In this document: piece by piece, positions 34,987-43,500 of the stretch
How the letters are laid out: every line of letters starts with the position of its first letter
How positions within the stretch are numbered: position 1 is the stretch's first letter
Assembly: GCF_945906275.1 (NCBI RefSeq)
Contig: NZ_CAMDRA010000005.1
Span: 1 to 44,069 of the forward strand
DNA length: 44,069 bases
Source: Dongia mobilis
GTDB taxonomy: Bacteria > Pseudomonadota > Alphaproteobacteria > Dongiales > Dongiaceae
Direction of reading: 5' to 3'
Notes under the pieces: model-generated
Told to the model about the DNA's origin: nothing
What the model saw: the letters and a program-made list of their open reading frames with translations, nothing else
The model's database searches: none
Made by a program: the position numbers and the translations under genes

Positions 34987-36771
34987 CTAATTCCCACCCT
35001 TGCTATCCGCCCCACCTGCCGCGGCAACAGCCGTGGCTTCGGCGGATTCCGTCGCGTTCTTGCGCCGTTTGACAAGCTCCAGCAGGTTCCCCTCACCGTC
35101 CGGCAAGGGGATGAAGCTGGCATCGTCCATGATGGCCCGGATGAAATGCGTCCCCAATCCACCGGGTCTGACCTCGTCTAGCGGTCTTGGTTCTATCTTA
35201 CCGGCATCCACGCGGGGAGCAAAATCCCGCAACCGGAGCATGATTCCGTCCGGCAGGCGGTGCACCGCCAGTGTGATTTCGCCCTTCACCTGGCCGCCAT
35301 AGGCATGGATCATGATGTTTTCGATGGCTTCGCCGGCCGCCAGGACCAGATCCTGGATCTCGTCCTCGCCGAACTGGCAGGCCTTGGCGGCGGCTTCCAG
35401 GGCTGGGCGCATCATCTTGAGGCGGCTGGGGTCAGCGGGGAAGGAGAGGCCGAACAGGAAGTCGGCCTCGGCCGGGGCCGCCACCGCCGGAACCCGCTCC
35501 CGCTGCCAGGCCTTGCCGGCAGCCCGGTCATCGATGGCGAGCAAGGTGAGGTCGTCCTTCGCCTGCCAGCCACCCTGGTCGAGTTCCGCCAGCACCATTT
35601 CGAGGCGCTGTCGCAGGGGGCCGTCATGGGCGTATTCCAGCAGCTGGTTGAGGCCGTCGACCCCCAGTTCCTCGTCGCCATAGCGGAACTCGGTGAGGCC
35701 GTCGGAGAAGGCCACGAACAGGCCACCCTTGAGGTCGATCTCGTGATCGATGAAATGCATGTCGCGCAGGATGCCGAGCGGCGGGGCGTCCGGTGCCACG
35801 GTCTCGTAGAGATGATCGGGAAACTTGATGAGCGGCGGCAGGTGCCCGGCATTGGCATAGCGCAGCAGGCCGGTTGCCGGTTCATATAGCCCAGCCACCA
35901 TGGTGACGAACATGCCACGGCTGGTCGTTTCGCAGATCTCGCGGTTGAGGATCGAGAGCAGGCGTGCCGGGTCGCGGATGGTCTTGCCGAGGCAGCGAAA
36001 GAGGCTGGCGGTCTTGGCCATCAGCAAGGCCGCATTCATGCCCTTGCCGGACACATCGCCCAGCGCAAAGGCGATCGTTCCGTCGGGCAGTTCGAAATAA
36101 TCATAGAAATCGCCCGAAACCTCGCGGATCGGGCGATTGATGCCGCAGATCGGCAGATCGTCATCCTCGGCCGGCAGGAGGCTGCGCTGGATTTCTGATG
36201 CCAGTTCCAGTTCGCGCTTGATGCGCTCCTGTTCCAGCAACTGGTCGGCGAGCCGTGCATTGGAAATGGCCAGCGCCGCGGCGTTGGCCATCACCTGCAG
36301 CATGTTGGCGTCCTTGCCGTCGACGCCGTCGAAAGGATGGCCGGACCGCTTGTTGAGAACCTGGACCGCGCCGATCAGCTTGTCGCCGACGCGCATCGGC
36401 GCGCACAGGATCGACCGCGTGACGAACCCGGTGCGCTCGTCGGCGGCCTTGAAGAAATTCTTGTCCTCATAGGCGTTCTCGACCACCAGCAGGCGGTCCT
36501 CGGCCACGGCACGGCCGACGATGCCCTGGCCCATGGGGACCGCAAGGCCGTCGATCTTGACCGGACCGACGCTGGCCCGGCAGACCAGCATGGCGCCGGT
36601 ATCGTCGAGCAGGAACAGCGACCCCGCCTCTGTTTCCAGCAACTGGATGATGCTGGCGAGTGCCTGCCCGACCGTGGCGTCGACATTGAGTGAGGCAGCA
36701 AAGGAACGAGCCAGGGTGGCGGCGAAATTGAGGGCACCGGAATCGCCGGAATTGGTCGTCGTGATTGTCAT
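34987..36771 (-). CDS. GAF - SpoIIE (PP2C) phosphatase - HATPase fusion regulator
   Basis: 594 residues from the ATG at 36771. In order: a GAF sensor domain (about 20-170: MLVCRASVGPVKIDGLAVPMGQGIVGRAVAE); a linker helix ending EIQRSLLPAE; a SpoIIE/RsbU PP2C phosphatase (about 220-415: SGDFYDYF, LGDVSGKGMNAALLMAK, FSDGLTEF, with metal-binding Asp residues); and an RsbW/SpoIIAB-type HATPase (about 455-585: N-box GEAIENIMIHAYGG, G2-like PGGLGTHFIRAIMD). It thus unites the phosphatase and the kinase for a STAS protein, which is encoded next. No membrane segment is seen. An upstream in-frame extension to 36897 looks non-coding. Confidence 0.9.
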   Translation of the reverse strand: MTITTTNSGDSGALNFAATLARSFAASLNVDATVGQALASIIQLLETEAGSLFLLDDTGAMLVCRASVGPVKIDGLAVPMGQGIVGRAVAEDRLLVVENAYEDKNFFKAADERTGFVTRSILCAPMRVGDKLIGAVQVLNKRSGHPFDGVDGKDANMLQVMANAAALAISNARLADQLLEQERIKRELELASEIQRSLLPAEDDDLPICGINRPIREVSGDFYDYFELPDGTIAFALGDVSGKGMNAALLMAKTASLFRCLGKTIRDPARLLSILNREICETTSRGMFVTMVAGLYEPATGLLRYANAGHLPPLIKFPDHLYETVAPDAPPLGILRDMHFIDHEIDLKGGLFVAFSDGLTEFRYGDEELGVDGLNQLLEYAHDGPLRQRLEMVLAELDQGGWQAKDDLTLLAIDDRAAGKAWQRERVPAVAAPAEADFLFGLSFPADPSRLKMMRPALEAAAKACQFGEDEIQDLVLAAGEAIENIMIHAYGGQVKGEITLAVHRLPDGIMLRLRDFAPRVDAGKIEPRPLDEVRPGGLGTHFIRAIMDDASFIPLPDGEGNLLELVKRRKNATESAEATAVAAAGGADSKGGN

Positions 36772-37104
36772 CAAAATGCCGCCTGGAACGCCTGTTGGGT
36801 CATCGCACGTGCCTTTGCCTTGCCGGACAGGCTGGAATGTCGCGTGCCGTCGATCTCGTGTGCCGGCACTGTAGCGCGCCGATCTCCGCGGCAGCAACAG
36901 GTCCGCGGGCCCAAAGCCAGGTTACATGCGGTCAAGAGAGCTGGATCACACTCCCTGGATCGACTGCCTCAGTCCGATCGCCACCGGTCATCCCGGGGCA
37001 GGGCAAACGCTTTCCCGGACCGGTCCAAGGCGTGTATGATCAGCAAAACAAGGCGCTACCAAAGGCGCCAGACAAGAAAATCACCATGGGGGGGAAACGG
37101 CGGC
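36772..37104. other. Divergent gap between the GAF-PP2C gene and the response regulator
   Basis: 333 bases that must hold promoters for both the minus-strand Mla operon and the plus-strand regulator. I see no consensus sigma70 pair. The region stays GC-rich, with a short hairpin near 37052-37069 (GGCGC/GCGCC). In-frame ATGs for the regulator occur at 36820 and 37036, but the sequence before 37105 is not protein-like. Confidence 0.5.
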
Positions 37105-37830
37105 ATGGCGGTCAAGGGCCAAGGCCAGGATTTGATCCAGGAAGCGGGAGCGCAGCAGGCCGGCGCCTTGGCCTTTGTCGTGGCGGACGACCACCCGATG
37201 GTGCGCGAGGCCCTGGCGGCAGCGCTCCGGGGCGGCTTCGAGGGCGCCCGCATCGCATTTGCGGGAACGCTCACGGAAACCAGAACGGCGATCGAGGCGG
37301 CACCCGATACCGATCTTCTGGTCCTCGACCTCGACATGCCCGGCATGCTGGGTCTGGCTGGGCTGGCGGCCTTGCGCGCTGCGCATCCGGCCCTGCCGAT
37401 CGCCATCGTCTCGGCCAGCACCAATTCCGCCGCCATGCGGCAGGCCATCGAAATGGAGGCCGCGGGGTTCATTCCCAAGCTGGCGGCGGCGGACAAATTC
37501 CTCGACGCGGTCCGCGCGATTCTGAGCGGCGCCGTCTATCTGCCGGACGAGGCGCGTGACGAGGCGCTGACCTTGCGCGACCGCGACCTAGCGCAGCGGG
37601 CGGCACAGCTGACGCCGCAGCAACACCGCGTTCTGTCACTGCTGGCCGAGGGCATGGCCAACAAGCTCATCGCCTATGAAATGCAGATCAGCGAGCCCAC
37701 CGTAAAGGCGCATGTCACCGAGATCCTGCGCAAACTGGGCGTCACATCACGGACGCAGGCGGTAATCCTGGCGCAGCGGCTGGCGCTGGAGCCGGTCTCG
37801 AAACCGGTACCGATGGGCTCGGAAGACTAG
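37105..37830 (+). CDS. NarL-type response regulator, CrbR/ErdR-like
   Basis: 241 residues. Receiver: VVADDHPMVREAL, the phosphate acceptor in LLVLDLDMPGM, IVSAST, and Lys in GFIPKLAA. DNA-binding: a LuxR/GerE helix-turn-helix, LTPQQHRVLSLLAEGMANKLIAYEMQISEPTVKAHVTEILRKLGV. The HTH form and receiver layout resemble CrbR/ErdR, regulators paired with SSS-domain kinases that switch on acetyl-CoA synthetase; such a kinase is encoded at the right edge. The start at 37105 gives a normal-length receiver; an upstream start at 37036 is possible. The end overlaps ohrR by four bases. Confidence 0.85.
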   Translation: MAVKGQGQDLIQEAGAQQAGALAFVVADDHPMVREALAAALRGGFEGARIAFAGTLTETRTAIEAAPDTDLLVLDLDMPGMLGLAGLAALRAAHPALPIAIVSASTNSAAMRQAIEMEAAGFIPKLAAADKFLDAVRAILSGAVYLPDEARDEALTLRDRDLAQRAAQLTPQQHRVLSLLAEGMANKLIAYEMQISEPTVKAHVTEILRKLGVTSRTQAVILAQRLALEPVSKPVPMGSED

Positions 37831-38291
37831 CCGGCAACGGCGTCCATGCGCGCGCGCAGATCGGTCAGTTGCTGACGCAGGGCAACGATGTCCGGGATCG
37901 GGCGGCCGATCGCCTGGGCGAGCTTCTTCGGAATTCCCTCCGCTTTCTTGCGCAAGGCGCGCCCGCTCTCGGTCAGATGGACGCGCACCTGGCGTTCATC
38001 GGCGGAGTCACGCACACGCTCCACCAGCCTTGCTGTCTCCAGCCGCTTGAGGAGCGGGGTCAGCGTGCCAGAGTCGAGTTGCAGCCGGGAGCCGATCTCC
38101 TTGACGGTGAGGTCGTCCGCCTCCCACAGCACCAGCATGACCAGATATTGCGGGTAGGTCAGCTCAAGCGGTGCCAGAAGCGGCTTGTAGGCCCGGTTGA
38201 AGGCATGTGTCGCCGCATAGAGCGCAAAGCAGAGCTGCTGCGAGAGCTGCAGCAAATCCTCGGCGGTATTTGAATTCTCTGATCGTCCCAT
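37827..38291 (-). CDS. ohrR: Organic hydroperoxide-sensing MarR-family repressor OhrR
   Basis: 154 residues, winged helix of the MarR family. Cys 21 (LSQQLCFALYAATHAF) is the peroxide-sensing cysteine of OhrR; YKPLLAPLELTYPQYLVMLVLWE and DSGTLTPLLKRLE (recognition helix) are diagnostic. It is divergent from ohr, with a palindromic operator between them, so it should repress both genes until Cys 21 is oxidised. Confidence 0.93.
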   Translation of the reverse strand: MGRSENSNTAEDLLQLSQQLCFALYAATHAFNRAYKPLLAPLELTYPQYLVMLVLWEADDLTVKEIGSRLQLDSGTLTPLLKRLETARLVERVRDSADERQVRVHLTESGRALRKKAEGIPKKLAQAIGRPIPDIVALRQQLTDLRARMDAVAG

Positions 38292-38423
38292 GTTCGGCCT
38301 CGGAACGGGGTCTGGTTTCAGTCGTTAACAATTTAACCCCTCAAGCAATCTAGGCCCTCCGGAGGCCGTAGGAAATAGATTGTGTAAAATTGAATTGCGC
38401 AATCCAGACATGCGATTCATGCA

Positions 38424-38442
38424 TGCACAATTAAATTGTGCA
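38424..38442. promoter_or_regulatory. OhrR operator: 19-base perfect palindrome
   Basis: TGCACAATTAAATTGTGCA is a perfect palindrome about a central A. It resembles known OhrR boxes with CAATT/AATTG arms. A second imperfect copy overlaps its right side (38439-38457), and an AATT-G-AATT core occurs at 38388-38396 nearer ohrR. A possible ohr promoter, TTGTGC (38436-38441), 17 bases, AATATG (38459-38464), overlaps these sites, so binding would block transcription. Confidence 0.85.
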
Positions 38443-38540
38443 CAATTTAATTTATGCCAATATGCACTTCAGTTGCGGCGGGCAATCGGGCCGGCCGCGA
38501 TCGGCCCAGGCAAACAGGGCGTAGCGAAAGGAAGCGAATC

Positions 38541-38969
38541 ATGAGCGTCAACGTGCTCTATCGGACCAAAGCCACGGCAACGGGTGGCCGCGACGGCAAG
38601 GCGGCCACGGCGGACGGCGCGTTCAGCGTCAACCTCTCGACTCCCAAGGAGCTGGGCGGCGCCGGCGGCGCCGGCAACAATCCCGAACAACTGTTTGCCG
38701 CCGGTTATTCTGCCTGCTTCATCGGCGCCATGAAATTCGTGGCAAGCCAGGGCGGCACCGCGAAGGTCCCGGCCGACGCGACCGTCACCGCCGAAGTTGG
38801 CATCGGCCCGCGCTCGGAAGGTGGTTTCGGCCTGGAAGTCTCGCTCGAAATCTCGCTGCCGGGTGTGCCCAAGGCGGATGCGGAAGCGCTGGTCGCCAAG
38901 GCGCACCAGGTGTGCCCGTATTCGAACGCCACGCGCAACGGCATCGACGTGAAGTTGAGCGTGAAGTAA
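38541..38969 (+). CDS. ohr: Organic hydroperoxide resistance protein Ohr
   Basis: 142 residues of the OsmC/Ohr family; a thiol peroxidase that reduces organic peroxides using lipoylated proteins. The catalytic Cys 59 ([12 protein letters not shown]) and resolving Cys 125 ([12 protein letters not shown]) are both present, with [10 protein letters not shown] and [10 protein letters not shown] around them, which marks Ohr and not OsmC. The start at 38541 has AAGGAAG upstream; an earlier in-frame ATG at 38454 lies close to the operator and is unlikely. Confidence 0.95.
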   Translation: MSVNVLYRTKATATGGRDGKAATADGAFSVNLSTPKELGGAGGAGNNPEQLFAAGYSACFIGAMKFVASQGGTAKVPADATVTAEVGIGPRSEGGFGLEVSLEISLPGVPKADAEALVAKAHQVCPYSNATRNGIDVKLSVK

Positions 38970-38984
38970 GCGGCCCCCTCCCGA

Positions 38985-39006
38985 CCTCCCCCCTGAAGGG
39001 GGGAGG
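38985..39006. terminator. Strong hairpin between convergent ohr and epimerase genes
   Basis: CCTCCCCCC (38985-38993), loop TGAA, GGGGGGAGG (38998-39006): a 9-base perfect stem between two convergent genes. No T run follows on either strand, so it is best seen as a shared stop or processing hairpin. Confidence 0.55.
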
Positions 39007-39016
39007 AGACGGTGGC

Positions 39017-39895
39017 TTACCCCCGCCGGACCTGCGCTTCCTGTGCCGCCTTGAGATTGGCATGGATGAAGTCGCGGGCGTGGGATGCAAGATCGGTGCT
39101 GTCTTCCCAGAGATTGCGCCAGATCGCCAGAATTCCGGAGAGCTGCTTGTTGACCACTGTCGACGAGAAACTCTCGAAGGTGATCGGACCCTTGTAGTTG
39201 GCGCGCGCGAGACCGCGGAAGATCTTGTCGAAATCGACCGTGCCGGCGCCGAGATAGCCGCGGTTCGATTCGCCGATATGGAAATAGCCGAGGTAATCGC
39301 CGGTGGCGACGATCGCCTGTTCGATATCGGCTTCCTCGATGTTCATGTGATAGGTGTCGAGATGCACCTTCACATTGGGCGCACCCACGCGCTTGCAGAA
39401 ATCAACCGCCTGCGCCGCCGTGTTGAGCACGTTGCTCTCATAGCGGTTCACGACTTCGAGGCCGATCGTGATGTTGCTTCTGGCGGCTTCGGCGCAGATG
39501 CGGCGCAGCACGTCGGCCGAGTTCTCCTTGCCGCGCTCGGTCGTCGGGTCGGCATATTTCATGAAGCCCGAATAGAGAATGCCGCACATATGCGTGCCGC
39601 CCATGTCGCGGGTGACGGCCAGCGCCTCGCGCAGCAACTGCTCGCCCCGCTTGATCTTGTCCGGATCTTCGCTGGAGATGTCGGCGCTGCCGTCGAGGCC
39701 CAGGGAGACCGTGATGCCGAGTTTGTTGGCCTCGGCCGTGCGCCTGGTATGGACGGCATCGATGGTGCTGGGGTCGAGGGCCGGAATTTCGATGATGTCG
39801 TAACCCAGGGCCGCCGTCTTCTCGATCGCCTGGGCCGCTTCCGCGTGACTCCAGCCACCAACCCAGACCAACGCGTGGACACCGATCCTGTTCAT
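39017..39895 (-). CDS. D-tagatose/D-psicose 3-epimerase-like sugar isomerase (TIM barrel)
   Basis: 292 residues of the xylose-isomerase-like TIM-barrel family. The metal and substrate ligands characteristic of ketose 3-epimerases are present: Glu in LEVVNRYES, Asp in VHLDTYHMNIEE, the FHIGESNRG block and Glu in ITFESF. It probably epimerises a free ketose at C3; related enzymes act on L-ribulose or on keto-inositols. The ATG at 39895 has AAGGAG upstream. It is isolated, with no sugar transporter nearby, so the substrate is open. Confidence 0.87.
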   Translation of the reverse strand: MNRIGVHALVWVGGWSHAEAAQAIEKTAALGYDIIEIPALDPSTIDAVHTRRTAEANKLGITVSLGLDGSADISSEDPDKIKRGEQLLREALAVTRDMGGTHMCGILYSGFMKYADPTTERGKENSADVLRRICAEAARSNITIGLEVVNRYESNVLNTAAQAVDFCKRVGAPNVKVHLDTYHMNIEEADIEQAIVATGDYLGYFHIGESNRGYLGAGTVDFDKIFRGLARANYKGPITFESFSSTVVNKQLSGILAIWRNLWEDSTDLASHARDFIHANLKAAQEAQVRRG

Positions 39896-40050
39896 CCCGA
39901 CACTCCTTGCCCGAATTCGAGCCAAATTATTGATTCCATGATTGAAATTAGCCCGTTGAAGGAGTCCTGGCCAGCGCGCGATGGGTGATTGAGCAAGATT
40001 GATGCGAGGTGGGGTCAGCCGACGCCATTTTCGTTTAGCCAGGATTACGC

Positions 40051-40073
40051 TTTCGCATTGCTGCAATGCGAAA
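40051..40073. promoter_or_regulatory. 23-base perfect palindrome in a divergent promoter region
   Basis: TTTCGCATTGC, a central T, and its exact complement GCAATGCGAAA. It lies 156 bases upstream of the epimerase start and 115 upstream of the small unknown gene. A looser related element, TATTGCAGTGCAGCAA, is at 40113-40128. The size and symmetry suggest a dimeric repressor or activator site; the protein is unknown. Confidence 0.65.
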
Positions 40074-40187
40074 TGAATATTGAAAACTGACCGCTATAGG
40101 CCATCTAGTTTGTATTGCAGTGCAGCAACCGATGGCCATGACCATTGGAGCACGGGAGGAAGATCCACTCTTACTTGGAGGTCTTCC

Positions 40188-40538
40188 ATGTGGCCGTATA
40201 ACGACGAAGAAAATGGTTGGCTCGGGCAGAACACCGCCTACGGCAAAATTGCGGGCCCAGCCCATTCCCCTCGGGAACAATCCTATCTGCCCGACTATTA
40301 CCTGCCCGAAACCGGGCCGGTGACGCCTGAACTGGTCGCCTTCTATCAGCAGCGGGCGCGGCAACTGCGCCACGCGGCTATCGGCGGCTTCTTGGCGCGC
40401 CTCGCGGCAAGTGCCGCGGCGATGTTACAGCAACTGAGCCAGCTGAGCAGCGGCAACCGCGCCAAGATCGAGGCGGTCATTGCCGACATGCGGCAGCAGG
40501 CGACTACGCCACGGAACGCTGGGACCGCTGGGCGATAA
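40188..40538 (+). CDS. Hypothetical protein, 116 residues
   Basis: Begins MWPYNDEENGWLGQN with a good ribosome site (GGAGG, six bases upstream). The N-terminal half is rich in Tyr and Pro (SYLPDYYLPETGPVTPEL); the C-terminal half is a basic amphipathic helix (AFYQQRARQLRHAAIGGFLARLAASAAAM). The helix recalls short DUF1127-like alphaproteobacterial proteins, but I cannot place it in a family. Its last 35 bases overlap, antisense, the end of the large kinase gene. Confidence 0.65.
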   Translation: MWPYNDEENGWLGQNTAYGKIAGPAHSPREQSYLPDYYLPETGPVTPELVAFYQQRARQLRHAAIGGFLARLAASAAAMLQQLSQLSSGNRAKIEAVIADMRQQATTPRNAGTAGR

Positions 40539-43500
40539 GGGCGCGCAGCTTCGCCGGCTTGACCGGTTTGTGAAGCACGTCGAGGCTCAATGCCTTGGCG
40601 CGCGCCATCACGATCGGGTCGCGATTGGCGGTGATGAGCACGGCCGGCACCGCATCGCCCCAGGCGTCGCGGAGCTTGGCGATCTCGTTGATGCCGTCCG
40701 GCTGTTCGTCGCCCAGATGAAGATCGATCAGCAGCAGATCCGGCGGGCCGGCCCTGCCGGCTGAGGCGAGCAGCGCGAGATCTGCACTGGCCGCGGTGAT
40801 GACATCGCAGCCCCAGCTCTGCAGCAGAACGTCCATGCCCTCGCGCACCTGTTCCTCGTCATCGATACAGATGACGAAGGGTACCCGCGCCAGGGCGCCG
40901 GTGCGGGCATGATCCGGCTGCACATCCTTGAGGCTGACCGGATCGGCCATGGCGAGCGGCAGGTCGATGGTGAAGGCAGCGCCCTTGCCGGGCGCCGAAA
41001 TCAGACCACGCGGATGGCCCAGCATGCGGGCGATGCGGTCGACGATGGCAAGGCCTAAGCCCAAACCGCGTTCGCCGCCGACGCTGGCCGGCTTCAAGCG
41101 AATGAACTCCTGATAGATATTGGTCTGCTGGTTGGTGGCGATGCCGGGACCGTTATCGCGCACCTCGATGCGGATGCCGGTCGGGATGCGGCGGCAGCCC
41201 ATGAGGACGCGCGGCAGCCGGTCATTGCCGCGCCCATAGCGAATGGCATTCGACAGATAGTTCTGCAGCACGCGGCGCAGCAGGGCGGGATCGGTCCGTA
41301 CCCAGGCCTTGCTCGGCATCATGCGCAATTCGATGCCGGCGCGCTCCGCCAGCGGCGCAAAGGCATCACCCAGGGACTTCAGCAGCGGCCCCAGCGGAAC
41401 GGCGCGCGGCTCCGGCTTGATGGCGCCGGCATCGAGCTTGGCGATATCGAGCAGCGCATCCAGCAGCGCCTCGACCGAAGAGAGGCCGAGATCGACCTTG
41501 GCCACCAGCTCGTCGGCGACATGGCGCTCCGACAGAGCCGCCACAAACAGGCGCGCGGCATGCAAGGGCTGCAGCAGATCGTGACTGGCGGCAGCGATGA
41601 AACGTGTCTTGTCGATATTGGCTTCCTCGGCGCGGGCGCGGGCCGCCTCCAGTTCGGCGGTGCGGGTCGCCACCCGCCGCTCCAGCCCTTCATTGGCATT
41701 GCGCAGCGCTTCTTCCGCCCGGCGCCGCTCGGTGATGTCGACATAGAGGAGGAAGAAACCGAGCACCTGGCCGCTTTCGTCGAAATGCGGGATATAGGTG
41801 CCGCGGGCCACCTCGATCTTGGCATCGTTGGTGGGGAAATCGATCTCGAACTCCTGCTCCTGGCCCGCCAGCACCGCGTCGATATAGGGCTTCAGCTGCC
41901 GATAGCGTTCCTGCCCCAGCACTTCGCTGACATGGCGGCCTTCGGTGGCACCTTCGCCACCCTTGAGCGAGGCCTGATAGGGCAGGTTGGTGAAGCGATA
42001 ATGCTCGTCGCGGTCGATATAGGCGATCAGCACCGGCACATTGTCGGTGACGATGCGGGTCCGCCTTTCGCTGTCGCGCAGGGCCTCGGCGGCGCGCACC
42101 CGCGCCGTCACATCATTGGCGGTGACGATGACACCGCCGCCGGCGAGCGGGTCGACCCGCAGTTCCGTGACGGACCCGTCGGCCAGCTTGATTTCGCGCA
42201 TCGCACCCTGCTCGGTATCGAGGAGGGCGGCCAGCGATGGAATGTGCGAAGGCAGATTGGCGATGTTGACGCCGATGGCCAGCAAATCGCGCTCCAGCCC
42301 GCTCAGCACCGCGAAGCGGTCGTTCCAGACTTCGAGCTTGCCGGTGGCGTCGAACACGGCAAGGCCAAGGCCCATGTGATCGAGCGTGCGGCGCAGAAGA
42401 TCGGCGTTGTAGCGGATCGCGGCCGTTGCCTCGTCCAGCATTTCACGCATCGAGCCCAGCATCCACAGCCCCTTGCGCCGGGCGGTCGTCACGACGACGC
42501 GGGCGGAGGCGGCGCCGATCGTGCCGGAGAGCAGGCGCTCGGTGAATTCGACCGCGGCGGCCCCGGAGAGCTTCAACTCGCGGAACGCTTCCTCGGCGCG
42601 CTCGCTGCCGATGAAGCGCGCCGCAAGCTCCATCAACTGGTCAAGCTCGTTGCGCGCCGGCGAGACGGGCTTGCTGTGATCGCTCGGACCACCGTCACCG
42701 ACAAAGGCCGCCGCCTGCTGCCGGTCCCGGGCCATGGGTTTTGCCAGGAGCGATCCCACCACCAACAAGGCGATGTTGACCGCCATGGCGACGACGAAGC
42801 CGCGCAGCAGCGGATCGAACCAGACGAGCGGCCCCCAGGGCGGCAGCGTCGAGGCTTGATGGGGCTGGATGGTCGGCCACAGGATTGCCCAGAACCAGAC
42901 GGCAAAGCCACCCAGCAGCCCGGCGATCACGCCATGGCGGTGGGCGCGCCGCCAATAGAGGCCAAGGAGCAGCGGTGGCGCAAAATTGGCAACCGCACAG
43001 AACGAGATGAGGCCGATGGTGACCAGCGGCAGCAGGCCGGCGATGGTGCGGTAATAGGCGTAGGCTGCAAGCAGGATGGCGACCACGGCGAGGCGCCGCA
43101 CCAGGAGGCCGAGCTGGCCGAGATTGGCGCCTTCCTCCTGATTACGCCGCAGCAGCCAGGGCATCACCAACTCGTTGCCGACCATGCCGGAGAGCGCCAT
43201 GCAGGCAACGGCGACCATGCTGGTCGCTGCCGAGAGACCGCCGATGAAGATGAGGGCGGTGAGCCAGTCCGCCCCGGCGGAAAGCGGCAAGGTGAGGACG
43301 TAGAAATCCGGCGCATGGCCAGCATCGAGCCGGGCCAGGCCGGCCATGGCGATCGGCACCACGAAGATATTGATGGCGACGAGATAGAGCGGAAACATCC
43401 AGCGCGCCGTGAGCAGGCTGCGTGGATGAACATGTTCCACGACCGCCACATGGAATTGTCGCGGCAGGCAGAGAAAGGCAAAGCCCGACAGCACGGTGAG

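Noticed and set aside
38333-38345. TTAACAATTTAAC near ohrR as a CtrA site
   Set aside because: The two TTAA elements are four bases apart, not seven; more likely part of the AT-rich ohrR promoter.
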